Part shown: positions 1-9,070 of the stretch, piece after piece
Layout: each line of letters opens with the position of its first letter
Numbering within the stretch: position 1 is the first letter of the stretch
Notes under the pieces: generated by a model
Database searches by the model: none
Told to the model about the DNA's origin: nothing
Seen by the model: the letters and a program-made list of their open reading frames with translations, nothing else
Position numbers and translations under genes: made by a program
Assembly (NCBI GenBank): GCA_030064935.1
Contig: JASJEA010000012.1
Coordinates: 1-49,231 of the forward strand
DNA: 49,231 nucleotides
Direction: 5' to 3'
From: Crocosphaera sp.
Lineage (GTDB): Bacteria; Cyanobacteriota; Cyanobacteriia; Cyanobacteriales; Microcystaceae

Positions 1-73
1 TATTTTCTAATTGTTTTTGTGATTTTACACTTACTCCTGGAAGAGAAAGAAGTTTAGTTAACTGTCGTTTCAT
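1..73 (-). CDS. Start of a possible transposase (partial)
   Basis: A minus-strand reading frame begins with ATG at 73 and leaves the window at base 1, giving 24 residues that start MKRQLTKLLSLPGVSV. The pattern LLxLPGVxV near a start resembles the N-terminus of ISL3-type transposases common in cyanobacteria, but 24 residues are too few to be sure. There is no clear Shine-Dalgarno sequence upstream. It could equally be the start of an unrelated protein. Confidence 0.3.
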   Translation of the reverse strand, partial: MKRQLTKLLSLPGVSVKSQKQLEN

Positions 74-180
74 GTTTGTGATTTTTGACTATTATATTAA
101 TATTTTAGCATAATAAGTCCTGTAGAACCGGTAAAATTTGGGGAATTAGTAATTTTCATACTATCTGGGAATCAATATGT

Positions 181-1167
181 TTGACTTATCTATGTAATCA
201 TAAAGATTTTGATGAATTACTTCATTTAGATACTCAATTTATTGCTAATTATTTAGTGCAGAAGATTAGCAATGTAACTAAAAAAATAGACTTATCTAAT
301 ACATTTAAGATTAATAATTATAAAATCAATCCTGATGCTGTTATTATTTCACCGATTTTAGAACCTATACCCAAAAGACAATACAATTTATTAGAATCTA
401 ATTGGAATGATTATGGTTACTATACCGAATTTAAGGAACAAGATGACACTAAGAAAAAGTGGTATGAGTTACAGAGTATTAATATTGGTTATCTAAATCA
501 AACTGAAGGATATCATACCATCAATGAACTTAGTAAAATTTATTCTCTATATGAAAAGGTTTTAATCATATCTAAACCTTTACCTAAAGAATTTTACTCA
601 TTTTGGAAAATACCTAAAACTCTCGATAAGGATGGAATTTATAAGATGTATTATTTTAATCATATTTTTTTACTATCTATTTTAAATAATTATTTATCTT
701 GGGAGATGTTTAAGCAAAATATTCTTACACCTTTAGGAGTAGGAGTTACTGAAAAGAAACAAGATAATGTTTTTCGATTATCTTTATTTAGAGGATATAA
801 TATCAATCGCCTTCAAGAAATGTTTGAGTTATTTACTGAATCATTTTTATCTTTATTTCAACTTGGTGGAGTTGATATTTATGATATAAAATACTTATCC
901 TATAATTATTTTCAATATCAATCAAAGAGAGAAGAATTAAAAGAAAGAAGTATTCGTAAACAATTTTTATATGAATATTTAATACAAAAAAAGCTAGAAA
1001 AAAACAAAGAAAAATATAGTGATCTTAAAATACAAAGTCATTTTTGGATTCCTGGATTTCGTTTAGACTCTTTCAGTGAAAAAATAGACTTTATGGATGA
1101 TTATATTAAACTATGGAAAATTGATTTTGAAACAGTAGCAAATGAATACATTTATGGAGAAATGTAA
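181..1167 (+). CDS. Orphan AT-rich hypothetical protein, possibly 5'-truncated
   Basis: I do not recognise this family. The product of about 328 residues is rich in Tyr, Ile, Asn and Lys, has no signal peptide and no obvious membrane segment, and has a charged helical stretch near residues 255-280. The only start in this frame is TTG at 181. The frame stays open upstream to a TAG at 106-108 without any ATG or GTG, and an ATG at 177 is in another frame and stops after six codons. The gene may therefore have lost its true 5' end. It faces a broken Uma2 gene and lies next to a possible transposase, so this looks like an accessory region. Confidence 0.5.
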   Translation: MTYLCNHKDFDELLHLDTQFIANYLVQKISNVTKKIDLSNTFKINNYKINPDAVIISPILEPIPKRQYNLLESNWNDYGYYTEFKEQDDTKKKWYELQSINIGYLNQTEGYHTINELSKIYSLYEKVLIISKPLPKEFYSFWKIPKTLDKDGIYKMYYFNHIFLLSILNNYLSWEMFKQNILTPLGVGVTEKKQDNVFRLSLFRGYNINRLQEMFELFTESFLSLFQLGGVDIYDIKYLSYNYFQYQSKREELKERSIRKQFLYEYLIQKKLEKNKEKYSDLKIQSHFWIPGFRLDSFSEKIDFMDDYIKLWKIDFETVANEYIYGEM

Positions 1168-1181
1168 GACAGTATAGAATC

Positions 1182-1769
1182 TTAGTCTTCTCTTAAATCA
1201 AAATCAACTCTTTGATAAATGTCAGTCAATGAAATTGAGAAATCAACTGAACAAAAATTGAGAATATCTGAACCAGATTCATAGGTTTTAAAAATCCATT
1301 CTCCGTTGGCTTGTTTAGAAAATTGTTCAATATAATAAACCGATTGTTCTATTAATATATATTCCTGAAATGTAGGAAGAGAACGATAAAACCTAAACTT
1401 ATCAGTTCGATCATAATCTCTTGTAGATTTAGACAAAACCTCAACAATAATTAACGCATTGTTTACTGTATTTGTCCCCTTACCCTCATACATAGGTTTG
1501 TCTTTAATTATCATTACATCAGGATAAATGTAGATACTATACATGGATATCCACAACCGAACATAACTCATAAAAATCCAGTAATCTTCATTATTAATTT
1601 TGGTGGGAAATTGTTTATAAAAATTACCAGCTATGATGTTATGATTAGTGGTAGCACCAGTCATTGGAATAATTTATCCATCTCGGTATTCATTTTTGTA
1701 TTCTGCTGTTTCTTCTAACCTTAAATACTCTTCTGGTGTATAATATCTTTTTTCTATCTGCACTGACAT
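1182..1769 (-). pseudogene. Uma2-family (DUF820) endonuclease gene with an in-frame stop
   Basis: The natural start is ATG at 1769, preceded by a good ribosome site (GGAG seven bases upstream). Translation gives MSVQIEKRYYTPEEYLRLEE and a typical Uma2 opening, then hits TAA at 1676-1674 (codon 32) where the family usually has Glu in 'DGE'. The same frame then continues without a shift through IIPMTGATTN, PDVMII, VEVLSKSTRDYDRTDKF and YRSLPTFQEYILI, all Uma2 hallmarks (PD-(D/E)XK-like fold). The downstream part alone could start at ATG 1664 but would lack the N-terminal strand and helix. One base change explains the break. Uma2 genes are very numerous in cyanobacteria and their cellular role is unclear. 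Confidence 0.75.
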
Positions 1770-1817
1770 ATTAATCTCCATTAGTTCAGGATTTACTATT
1801 AGAATAAATAGAGTTAA

Positions 1818-1876
1818 GGTGGGCAATTCTTATAAGAGTTTATCAGTTAAATTGTAACTTATGTAAATTGCCCACC
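1818..1876. repeat. Inverted repeat between the Uma2 remnant and ispH
   Basis: GGTGGGCAATT at 1818-1828 is exactly complementary to AATTGCCCACC at 1866-1876, with 37 bases between. It lies just downstream of the ispH stop on the minus strand, so it could fold in the ispH transcript. There is no U-run, and GTAGGGTGGGC-type sequences are common dispersed repeats in cyanobacteria, so a small mobile repeat is as likely as a terminator. Confidence 0.5.
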
Positions 1877-1888
1877 CTACAAGTTAAG

Positions 1889-3097
1889 TTACACTAAAAC
1901 ACTAGCATTCTTTTCTTCAAAAATGCGCTCAATCACTGCTTCTACTACCTTATCAGGAGTTGATGCACCGGAAGTTACACCCACAACAATTTGACCTTCA
2001 GGTAGCCAATTTCCTTGGGTTTCTATTTCTTTGTCTAAGGGTTTATGTTCTATTTGATTGCCTAATAAAATACGTTTTTCACTATCAATATGATAAGAAA
2101 TAATTTCTTTTTCGATAGAAATTTCTTGTAAATGAGTGGTATTAGAAGAATTAAATCCACCAATAACAACCATCACGTCAACATCTTCTTCCACTAAATT
2201 TAACATCGCATCTTGACGTTCTTGTGTTGCATCACAGATAGTATTAAAACTCATGAAATGCTGATTTAATTCTGTGGGACCATACTTTTTCATTAAGGTA
2301 GTTTCAAACAATTTCCCAATTTGTTCAGTTTCGCTTTTCAACATGGTTGTTTGATTAGCCACACCCAAACGAATTAAATCTTGATCGGGATCAAATCCTT
2401 CTGAGTGAGCATTTTTAAACTTATCTAAAAACTCCTCTTTATTGCCCCCATTCATAATATAATCACACACATATTGGGCTTCTTTTAGATTTAAAACCAC
2501 TAAATAAGTCCCCGCAAAGGAACTGGTTGCTACGGTTTCTTCATGACGATATTTGCCATGAATAATGGAAGTATAATCTTTTTTCTTATGCTTTTCTACA
2601 GAGTTCCAAACCTTAGAAACCCAAGGACAAGTGGTATCAACAATGGTGCAACCTTTATCATTTAATAACTGCATTTCGGTTACACTGGCACCAAAAGCAG
2701 GTAAAATAACCACGTCTCCTGCTTCTACTACTGAAAAATCTTTACTCCCATTAACTACTTCAATAAACCCCACATTCATCTCTTGTAAACGTTGATTTAC
2801 TGAAGGGTTATGGATAATTTCATTAGTGATCCAAATCTTTTCTTGAGGGAAATGTTGACGGGTTTCGTAAGCCATCGCAACTGCCCTTTCAACTCCCCAA
2901 CAAAAGCCGAAAGCCTCTGCTAATTTAATGGTAACATTCCCTTCTTGCCATTGATAATTATTCTCACGAATCTTTTGAATGAGAGAACTTTGATACTCTG
3001 TATTCATGGTTCCCATGACTTCAGTTTCATGGCCAAACCCTTTGCGGTGATAGTTGTCAGACTTTTGTAGAGAACGTTTAAAAGCTTTAGTATCCAT
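1889..3097 (-). CDS. ispH: 4-hydroxy-3-methylbut-2-enyl diphosphate reductase
   Basis: IspH catalyses the last step of the methylerythritol phosphate pathway, reducing HMBPP to IPP and DMAPP with a [4Fe-4S] cluster; it feeds carotenoid, chlorophyll-tail and quinone synthesis. The 402-residue protein is the long cyanobacterial/plastid form, with an N-terminal extension ([20 protein letters not shown]) before the catalytic core. Visible motifs are [12 protein letters not shown] (first cluster Cys), [12 protein letters not shown] (second Cys) and [11 protein letters not shown] near the C-terminus; a third Cys lies in [12 protein letters not shown]. The start at 3097 fits the conserved extension. 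Electrons should come from ferredoxin. Neighbours on the same strand are unrelated, so it is probably transcribed alone. Confidence 0.95.
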   Translation of the reverse strand: MDTKAFKRSLQKSDNYHRKGFGHETEVMGTMNTEYQSSLIQKIRENNYQWQEGNVTIKLAEAFGFCWGVERAVAMAYETRQHFPQEKIWITNEIIHNPSVNQRLQEMNVGFIEVVNGSKDFSVVEAGDVVILPAFGASVTEMQLLNDKGCTIVDTTCPWVSKVWNSVEKHKKKDYTSIIHGKYRHEETVATSSFAGTYLVVLNLKEAQYVCDYIMNGGNKEEFLDKFKNAHSEGFDPDQDLIRLGVANQTTMLKSETEQIGKLFETTLMKKYGPTELNQHFMSFNTICDATQERQDAMLNLVEEDVDVMVVIGGFNSSNTTHLQEISIEKEIISYHIDSEKRILLGNQIEHKPLDKEIETQGNWLPEGQIVVGVTSGASTPDKVVEAVIERIFEEKNASVLV

Positions 3098-3205
3098 TAT
3101 GACCCACTAAGATTAATTATCTAGTGATCAATTATCAACTATCTCTTCTCAATGATCAAATTAATGCCAACAAAAATTGAGGGCAAAACGCCCTCCCTCA
3201 CAAGC

Positions 3206-3403
3206 TTAATAAGCCAAGGTTTCTAAAGTTTCTCTTAGATAAGAACGAACTTGTTGATCGAGGGATTCGATATCAGTTTCTTTTTCTTGTTGAGCTTGCC
3301 ATTGTTGAAATCCTGAACAATCGGCGATCGCCTGTTGGAGACTTTCCCAAACTTCGCCATTGGCCTCCGTCGGGTGGTTGGGGGTTATAGTTGGGTTCAT
3401 CAT
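3206..3403 (-). CDS. Small conserved-looking acidic protein, function unknown
   Basis: A 65-residue soluble acidic protein with no membrane segment or signal. Its C-terminal half (ESLDQQVRSYLRETLETLAY) should be helical. Two Met codons open the frame (3403 and 3400). An HIP1 octamer lies inside the gene at 3324, which is usual for vertically inherited cyanobacterial DNA. It sits alone between ispH and a membrane protein. I recognise only the general look of a small cyanobacterial hypothetical. Confidence 0.6.
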   Translation of the reverse strand: MMNPTITPNHPTEANGEVWESLQQAIADCSGFQQWQAQQEKETDIESLDQQVRSYLRETLETLAY

Positions 3404-3496
3404 AAGCTTGTGTCAAGTTTACATAGGTTATCAACATATAGCATAACTCAGATGATTTTATTGATGCTGATACCTATGACACAATTGTTGAAAAAA

Positions 3497-4126
3497 TTAT
3501 GAAGTTTTTTCAGTTAAATCCGAGGAGGGTGGGAGATTAGGAACAAAAAAGATACGGTTAACTCTGAAACCTAATACCGTGAAATTACTGAGAACTTGAT
3601 CACAAGGGATGGGTTGAGTTTTTAACCATTGTTTCTGGGAGGTTAAAAATACGCCTAAAATGCTCACGGGAACTTGTACAAATAGATTACAGAGTAGGAA
3701 GGCAAAAGCAGCGATGACTAAGCCCAAAATACGCCACTGTGGTAATATGGCTGCAGTTAATGATGCTAAGGAACTCCATTGATAGAGTAACCAGCCTAGC
3801 CCCAATAGGCTGATAGCAGTGAGAAGATGGAGAATTTTGTTTTTTCGAGTTTTTAAAAGATTTAAAATCTTTCTTTGATCTTCCTTTAAACTATCGGGTT
3901 TAATGGCCAGAAAAAGAAGGCTGAAAACGTCAAAGGGTTGCGTCAATTGCATCCACAAAATAGGTATGACACCAATGGTACCAACGAACCCTAATTCTAG
4001 CCAATAAAAAGGCCAGGGATCACTGACTGCTAAGCCAATCCACATTATCATCAATAATAAGGGACTTAGAGCAATACCGGCTAAATGTATCCATAAAAAG
4101 GGCTCGATCCGAAAGTTATTACTCAT
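3497..4126 (-). CDS. 'Low-complexity tail' membrane protein
   Basis: The 209-residue protein opens with FRIEPFLWIHLAGIALSPLL, which matches my memory of a cyanobacterial membrane family named for a repetitive C-terminal tail. Four or so hydrophobic segments are visible, near residues 12-34, 42-60, 98-116 and 128-160. The tail after residue 195 is short here (PNLPPSSDLTEKTS) rather than long and repetitive. Function is not known to me. The gene is divergent from the lipoprotein gene at 4177, sharing a 50-base intergenic space. Confidence 0.6.
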   Translation of the reverse strand: MSNNFRIEPFLWIHLAGIALSPLLLMIMWIGLAVSDPWPFYWLELGFVGTIGVIPILWMQLTQPFDVFSLLFLAIKPDSLKEDQRKILNLLKTRKNKILHLLTAISLLGLGWLLYQWSSLASLTAAILPQWRILGLVIAAFAFLLCNLFVQVPVSILGVFLTSQKQWLKTQPIPCDQVLSNFTVLGFRVNRIFFVPNLPPSSDLTEKTS

Positions 4127-4176
4127 TGGTTTTGGTTTGTTGGTAAGCTAAATAATAGTGATTAATCGTAGTGTTT

Positions 4177-4797
4177 ATGATACTCAATCTCTTGGTGTTA
4201 TTGAAGTTCTTTCCTTGGCTGACTGGCCATTTTTCTTTGATAGATATGAATCTCCTAGCAAGGGAATGTCAAAAGACAGTTTCTTGTCTCCTCAATTCTC
4301 GCCAATTGTATCATAGTCTTGAAATTAATAGTCTTTCTCTTAGCAATTGTGTTAACTGGAACAAAAAACCTCTGCTCAGGGGGATATTAATTATCTTCTT
4401 TTCTTTAACCTTAACGGCTTGCAAAACTACCGCAGTACCGTTGGAATTCGCACCTGATGGTCAAATTGTAAGAGGGGCGATATCTTTACAATTAGAGCAG
4501 CGATTAAACCCTCTTAGTGAACAGTTAAATGTCCAAAAACCTAACCTTGATATTAGTAATATTAATGTTAAAAATATTGACACAGTTATTATCAGTAATC
4601 TTCCTAGTTATCATCTCACAGGAACTTACAACTTAAAGTTAAATTTACTACGTCAACAGGTTAAACAAAAGGAGAACAAGTTTGATCTTTATCTACAACG
4701 ACAGGCAGAAGGAAAAACTTGGCGACTGCTCAGTAAAGATAATAAAATTTCCTCTGGTGAAGTGTCTTGGAAAAGTTATTTGATTATGGAAAAGTGA
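4177..4797 (+). CDS. Putative lipoprotein of unknown function
   Basis: A hydrophobic stretch followed by the lipobox LTAC (GILIIFFSLTLTAC) indicates a lipid-anchored envelope protein. The mature part of about 120 residues (PLEFAPDGQIVRGAISLQLE onward) resembles no enzyme I know. The signal segment lies about 80 residues from the ATG at 4177, which is odd for a signal peptide. The true start may be internal, for instance TTG at 4306, or the upstream in-frame part may be accidental coding. GTG at 4171 is another possible start. The gene runs convergently into the hydrolase gene and ends just before a strong hairpin. Confidence 0.5.
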   Translation: MILNLLVLLKFFPWLTGHFSLIDMNLLARECQKTVSCLLNSRQLYHSLEINSLSLSNCVNWNKKPLLRGILIIFFSLTLTACKTTAVPLEFAPDGQIVRGAISLQLEQRLNPLSEQLNVQKPNLDISNINVKNIDTVIISNLPSYHLTGTYNLKLNLLRQQVKQKENKFDLYLQRQAEGKTWRLLSKDNKISSGEVSWKSYLIMEK

Positions 4798-4837
4798 GCT
4801 TGAATAAATAACTTTTTAATGATTATTTTGATATATA

Positions 4838-4864
4838 TAAGGGCTTAATACTATTAAGCCCTTA
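4838..4864. terminator. Bidirectional terminator-like hairpin
   Basis: TAAGGGCTTAAT (4838-4849) and ATTAAGCCCTTA (4853-4864) form a perfect 12-base stem with a three-base loop. It lies between two convergent genes (ending at 4797 and 4897), the expected place for a shared terminator. Confidence 0.75.
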
Positions 4865-4896
4865 CATCGTTTGGAAATAAAAGAGTCAATCAAAGA

Positions 4897-5778
4897 TTAC
4901 AAGTTTAACACCCAATTTTTAATTAAATGATTAACTTGATCAGGTATTTCATCGTGGGGACAATGACCTGCTTCTAGGTAATGTTCTGTTAGATTGGGAT
5001 AGTATTGACGGTATTTTTCTCCTCTTTGTTTTGCATTCATCCAAGGATCTTTTTCTCCCCATAACATTAGCAAAGGATGAGAGAGTGATTGTAATAAACT
5101 GTCAACTGTTTTCCCTTGAGGTGTCTTAAAAACTGAGGCAAAAACTTGTGCCGCTCCAACATCACAAGAGGGACGATATATATCATTAACCAACTGTTCT
5201 GTAACTGCTTCTTTGTTATAGTAAACCTTATTTAAGGTACTCCTAATTTTGCTAGGACGACGCATATATTGAAATAGTAAATAACTTACCCACGGTTGTA
5301 ATAATATAGAACGAATTATGGTTTGTATTCTATTGGTTTTTGTTGCTTTCTGAGTATCACTGAAAGGGCCTGCACTATTGAGTAAAATTAAGCCTTGACT
5401 TGTTTCTGGACATTGAGATGCGACACATAAAGAGGCATAACCTCCCAAAGAATTTCCTGCTAAAACAACAGGTTTACCAATAACTTGTGTCACAAAATCC
5501 TGTAATTGGTCTCGCCAAAGATCCCCACTATATTGTAATTGTGGTTTAGCAGAACGACCAAAACCTAATAAATCAATTGCCCAAACTTCAAAATCTTTTT
5601 GTAGTTGGATGATATTTTTTTGCCAGTGATCCGTAGAAGCACCGAATCCGTGTACTAATAGTAATGGGGGACGCTCAGCATATTTTTCACCCGCTTGAAC
5701 ATAGTAAATGTCATGTCCAAGCCATTGCCAGTATTGTCCATTGGGAGAAGTATTGGAGGATAGATCAACAATCTGCAT
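4897..5778 (-). CDS. Alpha/beta-fold hydrolase
   Basis: A 293-residue soluble hydrolase with the full alpha/beta-hydrolase set: oxyanion-hole motif LVHGFG (residues 41-46), nucleophile elbow GNSLGG with Ser110, acid Asp244 in LWGEKDPW, and His272 in AGHCPHDE. The pattern resembles cyanobacterial and plant plastid hydrolases related to pheophytinase, but the substrate cannot be read from sequence. An HIP1 octamer spans the bases just upstream of the ATG (5780-5787). The gene stands alone, convergent with the lipoprotein gene. Confidence 0.85.
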   Translation of the reverse strand: MQIVDLSSNTSPNGQYWQWLGHDIYYVQAGEKYAERPPLLLVHGFGASTDHWQKNIIQLQKDFEVWAIDLLGFGRSAKPQLQYSGDLWRDQLQDFVTQVIGKPVVLAGNSLGGYASLCVASQCPETSQGLILLNSAGPFSDTQKATKTNRIQTIIRSILLQPWVSYLLFQYMRRPSKIRSTLNKVYYNKEAVTEQLVNDIYRPSCDVGAAQVFASVFKTPQGKTVDSLLQSLSHPLLMLWGEKDPWMNAKQRGEKYRQYYPNLTEHYLEAGHCPHDEIPDQVNHLIKNWVLNL

Positions 5779-5926
5779 GGCGATCGCACTTTGTAAAGTA
5801 ATATTAAAACTTTTCTTAGTGTAACGTCTTTAATACAAACTATTCCAGCCTCCTTTTCAAGAAGGTTGAATATTTGTCTATCCCATTCAAAAGTGTTCTA
5901 GGGGCTTACGCCCTCAATTTTTCTGG

Positions 5927-6766
5927 TTAACCTTTTTTCTTGTTTGCGAAAATCAGACACACCCCTGTGAAAAGCATCCCCACCCAACTAGAAGATTCCG
6001 GGACACGAGTGATTGGAGGTGGCTCAGGTGGCTCAGGTGGCTCAGGGCGGTTAGTGGTGTCGCTCTCTGTAAAATTGAATTGAGCGTACATCGCCACAGG
6101 ATATAATACCCCAGGGGCAGGATTTCGAAGGGATTCAATATTGAGATCCAGAGACTCAGGTAATGCCCAAGAAGGATTGTTTCCATTTATGTTACGACCT
6201 TGATGGGATATAACACTGTCGTTTTCATCAACACTATGAGCAATACGATAAAAGTCTCTGGTGTTAGGAATAGGAATAGGCACTTCACCAACAATCAATG
6301 CAGGGGTGGGGTTTTGGTTATCTATAGCGGTATTGATTTGAGCAACGACCAATGCTGCTGCATCTGGATCGTCCCAAAAACACAAACCTTCTAATCCATC
6401 AGGATCACTAAGATTGCACTCAGAGGGATTAAATCCTGGGCTAATGGGATCGCCGAATATCAAATCAAATTGATTGAGTGCGAAAGTGGCATCATAAAAG
6501 TCTCTAATTAGTGCGTCGGGAAGTGGCGCACCTGGAATGACTGGATTAAAAAAATCTTCTAACTCTTGCGGAGTTTGAGGGCAATTATTTTGTAATACTA
6601 GAGTTTCGTCAAATTGGCCGAAACACAGTTCAATATCATCAACACTAATAACATTTCCATTGGAATCAAGATTATCATCAGTAATTGTTGCTGCTTCAAC
6701 AGAAGAAAGCACGGCAAAGCTTAGGGATAAGAAGATCCCAGGGATAATTTCCTTAAGTTTTAGCAT
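5927..6766 (-). CDS. PEP-CTERM sorted exported protein
   Basis: The 279-residue protein has an N-terminal signal peptide (hydrophobic residues 8-25, likely cleavage after VEAA) and a C-terminal sorting signal: VPESS, a hydrophobic helix (WVGMLFTGVCLIFA) and a basic end NKKKG. This is the PEP-CTERM/exosortase arrangement, so the protein is expected to be processed and exported. The middle part is acidic and has several Cys; no enzyme domain is recognisable. Just before the signal is a Pro-Glu-Pro linker encoded by 9-base repeats. No exosortase gene is in the window. Confidence 0.8.
   Translation of the reverse strand: MLKLKEIIPGIFLSLSFAVLSSVEAATITDDNLDSNGNVISVDDIELCFGQFDETLVLQNNCPQTPQELEDFFNPVIPGAPLPDALIRDFYDATFALNQFDLIFGDPISPGFNPSECNLSDPDGLEGLCFWDDPDAAALVVAQINTAIDNQNPTPALIVGEVPIPIPNTRDFYRIAHSVDENDSVISHQGRNINGNNPSWALPESLDLNIESLRNPAPGVLYPVAMYAQFNFTESDTTNRPEPPEPPEPPPITRVPESSSWVGMLFTGVCLIFANKKKG
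6018..6044. repeat. Three 9-base tandem repeats in the PEP-CTERM gene
   Basis: GGTGGCTCA occurs three times head to tail on the plus strand. On the coding strand it encodes the PEP-PEP-PEP linker before the C-terminal anchor. Copy number is likely to vary between strains by slippage. Confidence 0.8.
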
Positions 6767-7226
6767 TATTTTTGAACGAATAATTCATCAATCCTTGTAC
6801 CTTTTTTATAGCACTGCCTTTTAAATTGATATCTGAGATAGCTGATTTTTTTTATATTTTAATATCAACAAAAAATAAGGTAAATTTAGTAGAAAAGTTT
6901 CTACAAATAACTAAATTATTGATGTTTCAATATGACAAAAAAAATAAAATTACAAAATATAAATATAATTCTTTTAATCATAGGGATAATAATATTCATA
7001 TAGCCTTGATAAATCGAAGTAAATAGTTACTTCGGTTAAAACAACGAAATAAGTTGTTAAACAATCTCACCGTTAATTGGTGATGAGCAATAGCAAAAAC
7101 TGACTAGGAAAGGGTTTGAGCCTCAGCAACAGTTCTTAACAATGAAGTCTTTTGAAACTAGAGAGGTAAAAGGCTAAGCCATTTTTTGTTAACCTGAGTT
7201 GCATATTAAGAGACTAAAAATAACTG
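6767..7226. other. 460-base intergenic region, AT-rich
   Basis: No convincing gene is visible. A 66-codon frame at 6826-7026 is very rich in Lys, Asn and Ile and looks like chance in AT-rich DNA. It ends in a perfect hairpin, CGAAGTAA (7015-7022) with TTACTTCG (7027-7034) and a four-base loop, without a U-run. The last 200 bases probably hold the promoter of the ABC permease gene at 7227, but I cannot fix its boxes. Confidence 0.5.
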
Positions 7227-8057
7227 ATGAAGCAACACTCATTCATTCAACGCTGTTTACTTTATGTCCTCCTGAGCTTAATTGCAGTGGCCATGCTCTT
7301 TCCTTTGCTCTGGTTGCTGAGTACCGCTTTTAAATCCCCCACAGAAGATGTGTTTACTACACCCATTACTTGGTTTCCCACAAAACCCACTTGGGAAAAC
7401 TTCCGTATCGTTTGGCAAAGCTATCCTTTTGGCAGATATTTGGCCAATAGTACCTTGATTGCTGGGTTAACTGTGGGGTTAAATTTACTATTTTGCTCCT
7501 TAGCAGCTTATCCTTTAGCAAGGCTCAATTTTTGGGGACGAGATACCCTTTTTGCTACTGTCATCGCTACGATTATGATTCCTTTTCAAATTGTGATGAT
7601 TCCTCTATATATCCTGACTGTACAGTTAGGATTGCGCAATACTTATTTAGGGGTCATTTTTCCTAGTTTGGCCTCAGCTTTTGGTATTTTTTTGTTGCGT
7701 CAGGCTTTTCAAGGTGTTCCCAAGGAGGTAGAAGAAGCGGCAAGAATGGATGGTTGCTCGGAGTTGGGCATTTGGTGGCATATCATGTTACCCGCCATTC
7801 GTCCTGCTTTAGTAACTCTAGCTATTTTTGTCTTTATTGGCTCTTGGAGTGATTTTTTATGGCCGTTGATTGTTTTAGACCGTCCTGAATACTATACTTT
7901 GCCTTTAGGGGTTGCTAAACTGGCTAGTGCCTTAGATTTAGATTGGCGGCTGATTTCGGCTGGTTCTATTATTTCCATTGTTCCGGTGATTCTCTTATTT
8001 GTCTTTTTGCAACGATATATTATTCCCACAGAGACAGGAAGCGGGGTTAAAGGTTAA
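7227..8057 (+). CDS. Carbohydrate-type ABC transporter permease (MalG/UgpE family)
   Basis: A 276-residue inner-membrane permease of the binding-protein-dependent sugar importer family. Six hydrophobic segments are visible (about 9-30, 72-95, 108-130, 140-160, 190-212 and 242-262). The cytoplasmic EAA loop, which contacts the ATPase, is EEAARMDGCSELGIWWHIMLP near residues 168-188, with the invariant Gly. It resembles the GgtD-like permease of cyanobacterial glucosylglycerol/sugar uptake. No binding protein, partner permease or ATPase lies beside it, so the rest of the transporter must be encoded elsewhere. It is followed 39 bases later by ycf3. Confidence 0.85.
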   Translation: MKQHSFIQRCLLYVLLSLIAVAMLFPLLWLLSTAFKSPTEDVFTTPITWFPTKPTWENFRIVWQSYPFGRYLANSTLIAGLTVGLNLLFCSLAAYPLARLNFWGRDTLFATVIATIMIPFQIVMIPLYILTVQLGLRNTYLGVIFPSLASAFGIFLLRQAFQGVPKEVEEAARMDGCSELGIWWHIMLPAIRPALVTLAIFVFIGSWSDFLWPLIVLDRPEYYTLPLGVAKLASALDLDWRLISAGSIISIVPVILLFVFLQRYIIPTETGSGVKG

Positions 8058-8096
8058 AATTCGGAGTAAGTACATTGATCTTTGCTCTCAACTATT

Positions 8097-8618
8097 ATGC
8101 CTAGAACCCAACGTAATGATAATTTTATCGATAAAAGTTTCACTGTAATGGCAGATATTATCCTTAAAATGCTGCCTGCTAACAAGAAAGCTAAAGAAGC
8201 GTTTGTCTATTACAGAGATGGAATGTCAGCCCAAGCAGACGGAGAATACGCTGAGGCTTTGGATAACTATTATGAAGCTCTTAAGTTGGAAGAAGATGGC
8301 AATGATCGCAGCTATATTCTCTACAATATTGGTATTATTCATGCTAGTAACGGTGAACATAGCAAAGCCCTTGAGTATTATCAAGAAGCGGTTGAGTTAA
8401 ACCCTCAGATGCCTTCTGCATTGAATAATATTGCCGTTATCTATCACTATCAAGGGGACAAAGCCAAAGCTGAAGGCAATGAAAATGAGGCAGAAGCTTT
8501 GTTTGATAAAGCAGCAGAATATTGGAAACAAGCAATTCGTATTGCTCCCAATAATTACATTGAAGCCCAAAACTGGCTAAAAATTACGGGACGTTCTGAA
8601 ATGGATGTCTTTTTCTAA
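8097..8618 (+). CDS. ycf3: Photosystem I assembly protein Ycf3
   Basis: Ycf3 is a thylakoid-associated chaperone needed to assemble photosystem I from PsaA/PsaB. The 173-residue product matches the usual length when started at ATG 8097 ([15 protein letters not shown]), a start conserved from cyanobacteria to chloroplasts; the longer frame from TTG 8082 is unlikely. Three tetratricopeptide repeats are visible: about residues 35-68, 72-105 ([20 protein letters not shown]) and 120-153 ([20 protein letters not shown]). It ends in the typical SEMDVFF. The gene lies between an ABC permease gene and gatC, and may be co-transcribed with gatC, 24 bases downstream. Confidence 0.95.
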   Translation: MPRTQRNDNFIDKSFTVMADIILKMLPANKKAKEAFVYYRDGMSAQADGEYAEALDNYYEALKLEEDGNDRSYILYNIGIIHASNGEHSKALEYYQEAVELNPQMPSALNNIAVIYHYQGDKAKAEGNENEAEALFDKAAEYWKQAIRIAPNNYIEAQNWLKITGRSEMDVFF

Positions 8619-8642
8619 AATCAATTATTTGCTACTAAATTT

Positions 8643-8936
8643 ATGTTAGATCGTCAACAAGTTCAGAAGATTGCTCATTTAGCTCGCTTAGAGATTACTC
8701 CCACAGAAGAAGAACAGTTTGCTGGTCAGTTAAGCAGCATTTTAGACTATTTTGAGCAGTTAAGTGAGTTGGATACGGAAAATGTTCCCCCCACCACTCG
8801 CGCTATTGAATTAAGCAATATTACTCGTCAAGATACCTCAGAAATCTACTGCGATCGTGAGGACTTACTTAAAGAGGCTCCTAGCCCTGAAGGAGAATTC
8901 TTTAGAGTTCCCCAAATCCTCAATACAGAAGAATAA
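8643..8936 (+). CDS. gatC: Asp/Glu-tRNA amidotransferase subunit C
   Basis: GatC stabilises the GatCAB amidotransferase, which converts Glu-tRNA(Gln) (and Asp-tRNA(Asn)) to the amide form. The 97-residue protein shows the GatC pattern: [13 protein letters not shown] at the start, [23 protein letters not shown] in the middle and a C-terminal FRVPQIL segment. Length and both ends fit the family. It lies 24 bases after ycf3 and is followed by an imperfect hairpin. gatA and gatB are not in the window, as is usual for scattered cyanobacterial gat genes. Confidence 0.95.
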   Translation: MLDRQQVQKIAHLARLEITPTEEEQFAGQLSSILDYFEQLSELDTENVPPTTRAIELSNITRQDTSEIYCDREDLLKEAPSPEGEFFRVPQILNTEE

Positions 8937-8950
8937 TATTCGGCAGATGC

Positions 8951-8980
8951 GGTGATGAGAAACTTTAGGGTTTCCTCACC
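8951..8980 (+). terminator. Imperfect hairpin after gatC
   Basis: GGTGATGAGAAAC (8951-8963) can pair with GTTTCCTCACC (8970-8980) with a small bulge and a six-base loop. It starts 15 bases after the gatC stop. The following bases are AT-rich but not a clean T-run, so it is a probable, weak terminator. Confidence 0.5.
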
Positions 8981-9070
8981 CTTAATTATCTAATTATCTG
9001 TATTTGATACAGATTTCCACAGGTAACACTGTAAGTATAGTTTAGCATTTTTTGAAAAAAAAGCAAGTCT

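Noticed and set aside
5953-6186. 77-codon minus-strand frame with Ser-His-Leu repeats
   Set aside because: It is an alternative frame of the PEP-CTERM gene kept open by the 9-base repeats.
6826-7026. 66-codon frame between the PEP-CTERM gene and the ABC permease gene
   Set aside because: Composition is extreme (Lys, Asn, Ile), there is no ribosome site, and the surrounding DNA is equally AT-rich; it is best explained by chance.
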